In this document: piece by piece, positions 11,937 to 21,029 of the stretch | Layout of the letters: each line of letters opens with the position of its first letter | How positions within the stretch are numbered: the first letter of the stretch is position 1 | DNA from: Fereydounia khargensis | Taxonomy: Eukaryota; Basidiomycota; Ustilaginomycetes; Urocystidales; Fereydouniaceae | Assembly (NCBI GenBank): GCA_026413255.1 | Contig: JAOCZO010000021.1 | Location: forward strand, 1 to 64,000 | DNA length: 64,000 bases | Direction of reading: 5' to 3' | The notes under the pieces: generated by a model | The model's database searches: none | The model's input: the letters and a program-made list of their open reading frames with translations, nothing else | What the model was told of the DNA's origin: nothing | Made by a program: the position numbers and the translations under genes

Positions 11937-12563
11937 ATGTCGGGCAACAAGCGAAGTGCAAGTGCAACTGACGAGGCGCCTCGACGCTCGTCTCGTATCT
12001 CTGGCAAACCCGCTCCCGCAGCCGCAGCCGCAGCCACTCGCGCGCCTGCAGCGAAGAAGGCCAAGACCGAGTCCGAGCCCAAGGCCAAGGCGGCGCCGAA
12101 AGAGAAGCCGGGCGCGGCCAAGGCGAAAGCAGGCTCTCAGCTGAGCGAGGGATCCGCCGTCCCCTCTGTGTCGGTGACCCTCTCGTCCGGAGACAAGGTG
12201 GACGCGTCGACGCTGCGCAAGAGCGTCATCTTCTCGTACCCGAAGGCCAATACGAGCGGCTGCACCGTGCAGGCCAAGGCGTTCCGCGACATGCACGACG
12301 AGTTCGCCAGCGCCGGGTACACGGTCTACGGGCTGTCGAACGACTCGCCCACCACGCTCGCCAGCTGGAAGACCAAGCTCGCCCTCCCGTACGAACTGAT
12401 CAGTGACTCGAAGCGCGAACTCATCGGCCCACTCACAGGCTCCAACGACAAGACTCGTCGCTCCCACTTTGTCATTGACGACCACGGCAAACTCGGCCTC
12501 GTAGCGCTCAGCGTCAAGCCCGCCGAGAGCGCCCCCGACGCCCTCAAGTTTGTGCAAAAGTAA
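11937..12563 (+). CDS. DOT5: nuclear thiol peroxidase, Dot5/BCP-type peroxiredoxin
   Basis: Single exon, 208 aa; ATG 11937 lies in good context (acaaccATG). The first ~65 residues are basic and Ala/Lys rich with RRSSRISGKP and AKKAKTE, matching the nuclear tail of yeast Dot5. The peroxiredoxin domain follows, with YPKANTSGCT carrying the peroxidatic Cys109, then SNDSPTTLASWKTKLALPY and SDSKRELIG as in BCP/PrxQ proteins. The usual resolving Cys five residues after the catalytic one is Lys114, and Cys109 is the only cysteine in the protein. It should therefore act as a one-Cys enzyme that needs an outside thiol. It is convergent with the next gene, 128 bp away, with a TACAG array between them. 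Confidence 0.9.
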   Translation: MSGNKRSASATDEAPRRSSRISGKPAPAAAAAATRAPAAKKAKTESEPKAKAAPKEKPGAAKAKAGSQLSEGSAVPSVSVTLSSGDKVDASTLRKSVIFSYPKANTSGCTVQAKAFRDMHDEFASAGYTVYGLSNDSPTTLASWKTKLALPYELISDSKRELIGPLTGSNDKTRRSHFVIDDHGKLGLVALSVKPAESAPDALKFVQK

Positions 12564-12641
12564 CGCAACTTAGAACAAACAATCACACTAGGCCCGCAGA
12601 ATGCTGTACAGTCACAGTAACAGTGCCGTGTAGATTACAGA

Positions 12642-12674
12642 ACAGTACAGTACAGTACAGTACAGTACAGTACA
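12642..12674. repeat. (TACAG)n pentamer array
   Basis: About six tandem copies of the 5-mer ACAGT/TACAG lie between the convergent stop codons of DOT5 and the unknown gene, probably within both 3' UTRs. Confidence 0.85.
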
Positions 12675-12691
12675 ATGAGCTAGCCGTAAAG

Positions 12692-13893
12692 TTAACGTAG
12701 TTTCAGTCCCCTCCCACCCGCGCTTCCCACTTGAATTACACGTTGAGCGCGATCGGATGATCCGAAGCCAGGCTGCGAGTCGAGAAAGCGTTCCAGGCGC
12801 CGCGCATCCGTGTCGCCCGCGCCTTCGGAGGGCAGGAGGTCCGTGGAGAGGAGGAGCATGCGTGACAACCACGGCTGAGTCTCGTCGTCCGCGTCCCAGT
12901 CCCGGTCGCCCTCACCCTCGCCCTCGCCGTCAGAAGGCATGGGAACGTGGAGATACGCTTTGCGCAGCACCTTCCACGTCTGTTCCCGCAGTCTCGGAAC
13001 GAGACGGCGTAGCAGAATGCGTTGCCATACGTCGACAGACGTGCTGAGCAGCGCGCGCAGCTCGATCGGGTCGCTGCGCCGCACTGCAAGATACGCGCGC
13101 TCCGATACCACGTCAGCCCCGTCTCGCAGTGCCAGCAGCTCGCCTGGCCCACCTGACCACAGCGCTGCGAGCCGCAGCAGGCTTGCCATACCCGACCGCC
13201 CCACGGGTGCAAGGCTGCCTAACGAGCCCAGGTCCGCTGTCATGCTCGGCGTGCCTGTAGCCTCCTCGATCACAGGATACAGGTCGAGCACCAGCCGGCG
13301 TAGCAGAGGCAGCAGCTGTCCACTCCCACCCGTGGCACCCAGAATAGCGAGGTAGACTGACAGCTCGTATACTGCAAGCCGCAGTGGACATATTAGTCAC
13401 ATTGCCCAGAGAAGTGAGGGACAGCACGCGCACTTACCCTCGACTACGAACCAGTCCATGCGCCCGGCAGCCACGCATCCCTCACGCAGCTTGCGGACCA
13501 GAAGCGCCACATCGTCCAATTGCGCACAGGCAACGCTCCCGCCCGGCAAGTATGCCTGCGAAGTCAGCGCAGCAAGCGGCAGCGGTATCCCTGCCATCTG
13601 GCGCGAAATGTACTCGCGGAACTCGGACTGCACACCTGCATCGGTCAGACTGTCCCTAACATGTCAGTCCACGAGCACGACGGGTGCCATCTGCATCTGC
13701 ATCTGCGCGGACAAGGAAGGATACGCACTCGGTGTTTCCCAGCGCTGTAGAGGCACTGTCTTGGCCACGAGAGGGACTCGCTAGCAACGCAAGCCGGTCT
13801 AGTTTTCCTCCCAGCTCGCGCATCGGGTCTCGTGGCCGCAGACCACCACTCTGCAGTTGCCGTGTTAGCGACGATGACGATGGCGATGGCGAT

Positions 13894-13927
<34 letters not shown>

Positions 13928-14189
13928 GTGATGGCTGCGCCGCCCATCGAGAGGACGAAGAGCTGCGGTCCGTCCCTGCGCCAGCCGTGGAGTGAGAGGC
14001 GTTGCTAGGCAGCAGCGGAGTCCGTTGCCGTTGCCGTGGTCGATTCTGTTCCTGCTGCTCTCTGAGCCGCGCAACCCTGCTACTGGTCCACCGCGGCTGC
14101 TCGGGTCTCGTGTTGGCAGCCATAGTATTGTGGTTTTGGTGGAAGCGCGATTCGGTCCCGTACCAGACCTTAGACGTCGAGTCGGACAT
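12692..14189 (-). CDS. unknown protein, possible CSN8/PSMD8/eIF3k-like helical domain
   Basis: Three exons, 14189-13729, 13655-13438 and 13371-12692, give 452 aa with consistent phase. I do not recognise the gene. Residues 1-150 are disordered (Arg/Gln rich, then a long Ser run). From about residue 155 it is helical: ...MDWFVVEVYELSVYLAILG..., then LLRRLVLDLYP, a LLRLAALW segment, and LRRLVPRLREQTWKVLRKAY. The order YE-hydrophobic, LxxLYP, LLRL, long helix, KAY loosely recalls the CSN8/PSMD8/eIF3k PCI-like family, but this is impression only. An Asp/Glu-rich insert precedes the last helices. The start MSDSTSK at 14189 was chosen for its AAAATG context; MAANTRPEQ is an alternative. It shares a 117-bp divergent promoter with PTPA. 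Confidence 0.65.
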
Positions 14190-14306
14190 TTTGCTGCTTC
14201 GCGCCACGAAATGCAACGCACCTAACCTCCACACATTGTATTCTGTTCTGCGTTCGACCAATGGCCGGCCAGATTTGACACTCGTCCTTGCTTCCCGCCG
14301 ACCATC
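14190..14306. promoter_or_regulatory. short bidirectional promoter
   Basis: Only 117 bp separate the start codons of the unknown minus-strand gene and PTPA on the plus strand, so the two must share control sequence. No named element is recognised. Confidence 0.5.
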
Positions 14307-15689
14307 ATGCAGTCTGCCACCGCCACACTGGGGCCACAGGCACTCCCTGCACTACCTCGCATCCCCCTTTCGCAAGCGACCCTCGACGCCATCGCGGTAC
14401 CCGTCAAGCGCATCCAGAACGATGGCGACACACACGCGTGGGTCCAGTCTACCGCACACGCAACGTACATGCTCTTTATCCAGCGCATCGCAGAGGCCAG
14501 TGTAGGCCGCCAAACCAGCATCCCAGCCTCGCCCGACCACGCCCCCACACCCGCCCTATCTCGTCTGCTGGCGCTCCTCTTCACGCTCGACCAGTGGACC
14601 CGTGAGATCGAGCCACAACGCACCCCCCAGCGTTTTGGCAACTTGGCGTTCAGAGACTGGGGCGCTCGTCTCGAGGCAGTGAGTCGTCCGAACCAGGCCA
14701 AAATGAATCGAGTAGGTTCTGATCATGTCTCTATACAGTCCGTTGATGAGCTCCATCGAAGCCTCCTCCCCCAGTCACTGCACCCATTCATTCTCGAGCT
14801 GCGCGCTTACCTCCTCGATGGGTTCGGATCGTTCGTCCGAATCGACTATGGGTCCGGGCACGAGTTTTCCTTCTTTGCATGGCTCGCGTACCTCTATCGA
14901 CTAGGCTTTTTCGACGACGGCCAGACTCTGGCGCCTGCTGCAGCAGGCGCTGAGACGCAGCAGCCACCCACGAGTGTGGAGAGCTACATCGGCCTGAGCG
15001 TGTTCCCGCTGTACCTGCAGGTTGCGTGGAACCTCCAGGACCGATACGGGCTCGAGCCGGCGGGCAGCCACGGCGTATGGGGGCTGGACGATTTTCACTT
15101 TCTCTCGTACCTCATCGGGGCAGCGCAGCTCCGTTCTCAGAGCACGCTGACGCCTTCTGCTCTGGTCAAGTCGGGAGGCTCCCAGACGCAGGGGAAGGAC
15201 TTGTACTCAGCCTCGATCGCACGCATCCACAAGCTCAAGCGCGGGCCGTTCCACGAACACTCGCCCCTGCTCCACGACATCTCGACCTCGGTGCCCAACT
15301 GGATCAAGGTGTACACGGGCATGGTCAAGATGTACCAGGCTGAGTGCATCAACAAGCGCGTCGTCGTACAGCACTTTGCCTTTGGCGGCGTCGGGTGGGT
15401 GTGGACGGCAGCGGCAGCGAGTGGGACATTGGCCCCGGCGCAGAGACCTCCGTCTCTGTCCCAACAGAGCGCGGGTTCGGGCCTGGGCGCGACACTGGCG
15501 CTTGGCGCCGAAAAAGGTAACGGCAGCTCACTCGGTGTGCCTACTGCCAGGATACAGAGGCCAGGTACCATGATGCCGCCGCCACCATCTCCGAGAACCG
15601 CAGCACCCTGGGCATCATCTGCCACCCCGCGTCCACAGGGTCCCCTGCCATTATATCCCAGGCAAGGCCCCGATAGGACACAGAGATAA
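14307..15689 (+). CDS. PP2A activator (PTPA / Rrd-type peptidyl-prolyl isomerase)
   Basis: Two exons, 14307-14678 and 14739-15689, give 440 aa. PTPA proteins fold and activate PP2A catalytic subunits and have proline-isomerase activity. Family signatures: VKRIQNDGDTHAW (residues 31-43), FGNLAFRDWGARL, IDYGSGHEFSFFAWL, GLDDFHFLSYLIGAAQL, and FAFGG after a VVVQHF segment. The C-terminus is Pro/Ser rich and contains TAAPWAS, like the conserved APWA near the end of fungal Rrd proteins. The intron is exactly 60 nt without an in-frame stop, so retention would add 20 residues. I removed it because the spliced join RLEASVDELHRSLLP fits the family and GTGAGT...ACAG signals are present. Rrd1 versus Rrd2 cannot be decided. 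Confidence 0.92.
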   Translation: MQSATATLGPQALPALPRIPLSQATLDAIAVPVKRIQNDGDTHAWVQSTAHATYMLFIQRIAEASVGRQTSIPASPDHAPTPALSRLLALLFTLDQWTREIEPQRTPQRFGNLAFRDWGARLEAVSRPNQAKMNRVGSDHVSIQSVDELHRSLLPQSLHPFILELRAYLLDGFGSFVRIDYGSGHEFSFFAWLAYLYRLGFFDDGQTLAPAAAGAETQQPPTSVESYIGLSVFPLYLQVAWNLQDRYGLEPAGSHGVWGLDDFHFLSYLIGAAQLRSQSTLTPSALVKSGGSQTQGKDLYSASIARIHKLKRGPFHEHSPLLHDISTSVPNWIKVYTGMVKMYQAECINKRVVVQHFAFGGVGWVWTAAAASGTLAPAQRPPSLSQQSAGSGLGATLALGAEKGNGSSLGVPTARIQRPGTMMPPPPSPRTAAPWASSATPRPQGPLPLYPRQGPDRTQR

Positions 15690-15786
15690 TACGAACGAGT
15701 CTTGACGCATCAAGCTTGGTGACAGTGCTAGCAATATACAACAGACAGACGGGGGTGGAGATGCAGTGTGGTGCGGGAGCGTTGGT

Positions 15787-16545
15787 TTACCAGTTGCCAT
15801 CTGATGTTCCGATGGCCGAGGTGGCTGCGGTGCCGCGCTTGAGGGTCACCTTGATCCCGGGCCTCTCTGGATCTGCTGCGGGTGCGAGTGCGGGTGCGGG
15901 ACGGTCTTCTTCGGGGCTAGCGGAGGGTGTATACTGCCTCAATGAGGAAGAGTGCTGTGGTTGTGACTGGGGCTGGGGCTGAGGCTGAGGCTGAGGCTGA
16001 GGCTTAGGCTGAGGCTGAGGCTGGTGCGCTTGCTGCGGGGGAGGCGGAGGGGGCGGCGAATACTCGCGTCGCTTGTACTGTGCGTATGAGGGAGTCGGGG
16101 CTGCATCGTAAGTCGGCATGCGCGAGTACTGCGTCTCTGCCTCTAGACGTTCGTAGAGGACGCTGTTGTCGTGGACCAAGTCAGCATGTGGCTTTGCCTG
16201 CAAGAGGGGACGAGACGCGGGGCCATGTTGTACTTACGCGCGTTCGAGGCGCATTCGCTGGATATTGCGCTTGATGCGGAGAGTCTTGAGGTGCAGCTTG
16301 TCGTTTTCCTGTTTTGAGCGAATGCCCATGTTGTGTCAGGTCAGCACAGCACGTCACAGCACAGCACAGCACAGCAGGCGCGGGTAGGGTAGGGTACTCA
16401 CGCTTTCAATCTCGCGGACCTTCTTCTTGAGCTCCTTGTACTTGAGACGGTACTTGGCCGCATCGCCCTGGATGGCGACGGTGGAGCTGTACGCCTTGGA
16501 CTTGGTCTTGACGGGCTGCGTGTTGGGCGTGCCTTGGGTCGACAT
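15787..16545 (-). CDS. coiled-coil protein resembling INO80-complex TFPT/Ies3-type subunits
   Basis: Three exons, 16545-16402, 16308-16238 and 16162-15787, give 196 aa. Residues 28-85 form one basic coiled coil: KYRLKYKELKKKVREIES, ENDKLHLKTLRIKRN, MRLERAVLYERLE. The pattern of KYRELK..EIE.EN..L...+IKRN..RLRLERA.L..RL is what I associate with the TFPT/Ies3/Nhp10-region subunits of the INO80 chromatin remodeller, though this is from memory. The second half is Pro rich with a (PQ)n run encoded by a GGCTGA repeat and ends without known motifs. The third acceptor (CAACAG at 16168-16163) was chosen because it alone restores the frame. The first intron holds a CAGCA array. Any other nuclear coiled-coil protein remains possible. 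Confidence 0.6.
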
Positions 16546-17152
16546 GATTCCTGCCGTTCCCTTCCGTTCGGTTCGGTTCGGTTCGGTACAGTGTGTTGTG
16601 GATGGTAGGTAGGGAGGCAAGTGGAGCGGTGCGTTGGGTTGCAGTAGTGACGACCCGCCGTGCGGCACGCAGGGTTCATTTTTCTCGTGCGGATTGGCGG
16701 AATACTGCACGTGACGCGGTGGGTCGCTCGACAGTGCGGCGAGCCAAGCAGGCTGGCGAGCGCGGATCGAGTCAGGTGCTGCGCTGTAGCGAGTTGCCTC
16801 TTTTTCTTTTTTGCTTGCCTTTTTTTACTCAAGCGTGTGTTGGAATGCCCAGTCGGCTTGTATCCGCACTCAACTCACCTTCACCTGCGATATCACCCTT
16901 GATACTGTCACGCACGCTACACCCCCGCCCAGTGCAGTGCCAGTGCCAGTGCCCGTTCCAGTGCCAGAGGCGACCGCTCTCTGACTGCGCCCATTTTCCC
17001 CGCCTGCACCGCTTGACACCACAACACCCAGAGAGACTGAGAGACATCGAGAGCGGCACACCCCATCCAACCCCAGCAGACCCACAGCAGACCCACAGCT
17101 GACCCACAGCTGACCGCCCTTGACCCGCGAAACGATAAAAGCACAAGCCACC
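16546..17152. promoter_or_regulatory. divergent promoter region, INO80-like / ThrRS
   Basis: A GTTCG pentamer array (16566-16588) lies just upstream of the coiled-coil gene start. The ThrRS side is C-rich with repeated CAGTGCCAGTGCC (16930-16965) and GACCCACAGC repeats (17079-17115). No gene is seen. Confidence 0.45.
16566..16588. repeat. (GTTCG)n pentamer array
   Basis: Four tandem copies of GTTCG end at GGTACA, just upstream of the coiled-coil gene start on the other strand. Confidence 0.8.
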
Positions 17153-17268
17153 ATGTCGGCAGCACCGCATCCCGTCTCCTCGACGGCGCAGCTGCAGGAC
17201 CCCGCCGTCCAGAACATGACCGAGGCCGCCCAGAAGGTAGACCTCAACGCTGAGGCTCAGCAGCAGCA

Positions 17269-17311
<43 letters not shown>

Positions 17312-19444
17312 AAGCCAAAGGGCGAAAAGAAGCAAAAGAACAAGAAGGACGCTGCTGCCGCTGGTGGCGAGGCCAAGGCACCCCTCGAGTTCTCGCCCAA
17401 GCCCGCCTACTTTGACCACCGTATCGCCCTCTTTGACAAGCTCAAGGCCGAGCAGGATGCCCACGCTGCTGCCCAGCCTCGTGTCCCCATCCAAATCACC
17501 ATGCCCGACGGATCCAAGAAGGAGGCCACCGCCTGGGAGACCTCCCCCATGGACATTGCCAAGCAGATCTCCAAGAGTCTCAGCGAGCGTGTCGTCATTG
17601 CCAAGGTGGACGATGTCCTCTGGGACCTGGAGCGTCCGTTTGAGAAGCATGCCAAGCTCGAGCTCTTTGACTTTGAGTCGCCCGAGGGCAAGCGTGTCTT
17701 CTGGCACTCGTCCGCCCACGTGCTCGGTGAGGCTGCTGAAAAGCACTACGGCTGCCATCTCTGCATCGGTCCCCCCACCGACGAGGGCTTCTTCTACGAG
17801 ATGGGCATGGGTGACAGCGGTGACCGCATGACCCGCACCGAAGACTTTCAGGCGCTCGAGACGCTCATCAAGGGCGCCATCAAGGAAAAGCAAAAGTTTG
17901 AGCGTCTCGTCGTCGCCAAGGAGACGCTGCTCGAAATGTTCTCCTACAACAAGTACAAGCAGCACATTATCCGCTCCAAGATCCCTGACGGTACCTCGAC
18001 CACCGTCTACCGCTGCGGTCCCATGATCGACCTTTGCGTTGGTCCGCATATCCCGCACACGGGCCGCATCAAGGCCATGGCCGTGCTCAAAAACTCGGCC
18101 TCCTACTTTCTCGGCGACCAGGCCAACGACTCGCTCCAGCGTCTGTATGGCATCTCGTTCCCGGACGGCAAGATGATGACCGAGTACAAGCAGTTCCTCC
18201 TCGAGGCTGCCAAGCGCGACCACCGCAAGATTGGCAAGGACCAGGAGCTGTTCATGTTCCACGAGCTCTCGCCCGGCTCGTGCTTCTGGCTGCCGCACGG
18301 AACGCGTATCTACAATGCGGTGCAGGACATGATCAAGGCCGAGTACCGCAAGCGCGGCTTTACCGAGGTCATCACGCCCAACATGTACAACGCCAAGCTG
18401 TGGGAGGTCTCGGGACACTGGGCCAACTACAAGGACGACATGTTTACGCTTCCCGTGGACAAGGAGACGTTTGCGCTCAAGCCCATGAACTGCCCCGGCC
18501 ACTGTCTCATGTTTGGCTCGCGCGACCGCTCGTACAAGGAGCTGCCCATGCGCTTTGCCGACTTTGGTGTCATCCACCGTAACGAGGCGAGCGGTGCGCT
18601 GAGTGGCCTGACTCGAGTCCGCCGCTTCTGCCAGGACGATGCGCACATCTTTTGCATGCCGAGTCAGATTGAGCAGGAGATGGCCAACTGCTTTGACTTT
18701 TTGCAGGGCGTCTACGGGCTGTTTGGATTTACGTTCAAGCTCGAGCTGTCGACGCGACCGGAAAAGTTCCTGGGCGAGATTGCGACGTGGGACGCGGCGG
18801 AGAAGCGACTTGCTGCTGCGCTCGACAAGTTTGTGCCGGGCAAGTGGGAGCTGAACCCTGGTGACGGTGCGTTCTACGGACCCAAGATTGACATTACGAT
18901 CAGTGATGCGATGCGACGCCACCACCAGTGTGCGACGATCCAGCTCGATTTCCAGCTTCCGCAGCGGTTCAACCTCGAGTACCGCAAGTCTGCGGGTGCG
19001 GGCGAGGAGGAGCAGACCGAGCGGCCGGTCATGATCCACCGTGCCGTCGTCGGTTCGCTGGAGCGCTTCATCGCGATTCTGACCGAGCACTTTGCGGGCA
19101 AGTGGCCGTTCTGGGTCTCGCCGCGCCAGGTGCTCGTGGTGCCCGTGACCAACACGGTATTCGAGTACGCGCGCAGCGTCCAGAGCACGCTGTGGGACGC
19201 AGGCTTGTTTGCCGACGTAGACCTCTCGGACAATACGCTGCCCAAGAAGATCCGAAACGGCGAGATTGCACAGTACAACTTTGTCCTCGTCGTCGGACAC
19301 GAGGAGATGCAGAGCCGCAGCGTAAACGTGAGGAACAGGGACGATGTCAACCAGAAGGGCAAGGCCGAGACCATCCCGCTCGACAAGGCGGTGCAGATGT
19401 TTGTGGCGCTCAAGGCCGAGAAGCGGCTCGAGAACAAGATCTAA
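17153..19444 (+). CDS. THS1: threonyl-tRNA synthetase, cytosolic
   Basis: Intronless, 763 aa, ATG 17153 in strong context (gccaccATG). It charges tRNA(Thr) and is class II. Order: a disordered head with a long poly-Gln tract (about residues 38-55, CAG repeats) and Lys-rich stretch; TGS domain about 110-170 ([10 protein letters not shown]); editing domain with [16 protein letters not shown] (His185, His189) that clears mischarged serine; catalytic core with motif 2 [18 protein letters not shown]; the zinc/active-site segment MNCPGHC (Cys447); then the anticodon-binding domain from about 640 (PRQVLVVPV). The length is near yeast Ths1 plus the Gln-rich head. No upstream in-frame ATG adds a mitochondrial presequence, so cytosolic use is inferred. 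Confidence 0.97.
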
Positions 19445-19453
19445 TTTGCTCTC

Positions 19454-19485
19454 CCGCACCGTACCGCACCGTACCGCACCGTGCC
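19454..19485. repeat. CCGCACCGTA decamer/pentamer array
   Basis: Three tandem copies of CCGCACCGTA (two related 5-mers) lie immediately after the ThrRS stop, in its probable 3' UTR. Confidence 0.8.
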
Positions 19486-19708
19486 CTACATACACACGTT
19501 TTGTTGTCTGTCTACCAATGCAGTACTGAAAATGAAGCAAACCACACCTATCGCCTCGCCTCGCCTCGCCTTGACGTGGAGGCTTACGTAACCCGCGTGC
19601 CGCCTGTCACTCTCTTTTCTTTTTCTTTTTTTTTTTCTTTTTCTTTTTCTCTTTTCGATATTATTGACTTGTTTTCCTTATCGCAACCACGACACGACAC
19701 GGGGAACG

Positions 19709-21029
19709 ATGGACGTGCTCTTCTGCGGAACGGACAAGTTTGCGGCGCGCGTGCTATCGGTGTTGCTTTCTTCTGGCGTTGCGCGGCGGGTGCGTGTGAT
19801 GACGCCTGGCGATGTGCAGCAGACATGGGGAGCGAAGCGTATGGGCGTGTGTGAGTGCGGTACCGATCCCCTGCCCCTGCGCGGCTGCGATGCGGTGCGA
19901 TGCTGATGAGGGGGTGATGGCAGCGCCGGTGAAGGAGGCGGCGCTAGCTGCGGGGGTGGGCGTGCAGAGCGTCCCTGATTCCGGGCTGGAGGAGTACACG
20001 GTGAGTCTGCGCCCCCCCCCCCCCCTTGGGGAAGTGATGGGAAGCTGACGCGGGGGGGAAGGTGGAGAGCGGGGTGAACATGCTGCTCACGTGTTCGTTT
20101 GGGCACATGGTGCCGCCGGGCCTGCTGGGGCGGTTCGGGTGGGAGCGGCGGCTGAACGTGCATCCGAGCCTGCTCCCGGCACTGCGGGGCGCCGCGCCGC
20201 TCCAGTGGGCCATTGCACGCCGCATCACACACACGGGCGTCAGCGTACAGAGCATCGAGCCACACCGCTTCGACGCCGGCCGCATCCTCGCGCAATCTAC
20301 CGCCGTACGTCACACCCCCCATCCCCCCGCACCTTCATGTGGCGACTGACGCGCGCCGCAGGAGCTCGCTCCGGACGCCGAGTACACCCGTGTCGAAGAG
20401 CAGTTCGCAGAGCTCGGCGCACACACGCTCCTCCGTGTCCTCCGCGACCTCGAACATCACAAGGTGAGCCACCCCCCCCCCCCCCTCCCAACCCGGGAAG
20501 AGTCGGCACAGCACTGACCCAGCCGAACCGGAACCGGAACACAGCAACATGCGTGGACGCAGGACGAAGCACACGTCACCCACGCGCCCAAGGTGCACCG
20601 GCGCCACACGGTCGTCCAGTACACGCGCCCCGCACGGGCGACCGAGGCGCGCGCCCGTGCCTTTGGATACCTCGTACGTCCCCTCCCCTCGCCTCGCCAT
20701 TTGGTTGGTGGACGCTGATGGATTGCACATTCCAGTACCCGCTATCTACGACACTAGTGCCCGCGCCGACGTCTGGGTTCCCCGCCCGCCCGGTCCGCGT
20801 GCTCTTCGAGTCCGTGCGCGTCGGCCCACACCTGGAGCTCGAGCCGGCACTGGGCATGGGCGAGGCCGTGTGGAGCGAGGCGCACAACGCGCTGCTCGTC
20901 GGCACGGCGGAGGGCACGCTCGCAGTCCACAGACTCAAGGTACAGGGCAAGCCGGGCCGCGATGTGCGCGAGTGGTGGCGCGGCTACCGCGACCGTGCGG
21001 ACCCGCGTGGCCGCCTGCACTTTGCCTAG
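19709..21029 (+). CDS. FMT1: methionyl-tRNA formyltransferase, mitochondrial
   Basis: Six exons: 19709-19850, 19924-20000, 20062-20304, 20362-20463, 20545-20673, 20736-21029; 328 aa, all phases consistent. It formylates initiator Met-tRNA for mitochondrial translation with 10-formyl-THF. Seen: the N-terminal Rossmann start MDVLFCGTDKFAARVLSVLL, TCSFGHMVPPGLL, the formyl-transfer loop NVHPSLLPALRGAAPLQWAI (105-124), ITHTGVSVQSIEPHRFDAG, and a C-terminal OB-like tRNA domain (RVGPHLELEPALGMGEAVW). No clear presequence precedes MDVLF. Two introns contain 14-base poly-C runs. Its stop codon TAG overlaps the stop of the convergent acyltransferase fusion on the other strand, sharing CTAG at 21026-21029. 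Confidence 0.93.

Noticed and set aside
15514-15551. A 34-nt intron near the PTPA C-terminus (GTAACG to CCAG)
   Set aside because: It is shorter than any other intron here, and removing it destroys the TAAPWAS segment that fits fungal PTPA ends.
16204-16237. Use of the nearest CAG (before GCAAAG) as the last acceptor of the INO80-like gene
   Set aside because: It puts the last exon in a frame that stops quickly. The CAACAG further on gives LERAVLYERLE in the long open frame.
16829-19540. A 903-codon open frame on the minus strand
   Set aside because: It is the mirror of the ThrRS coding sequence, Leu/Arg/His biased, without domains. The plus strand carries every synthetase motif.
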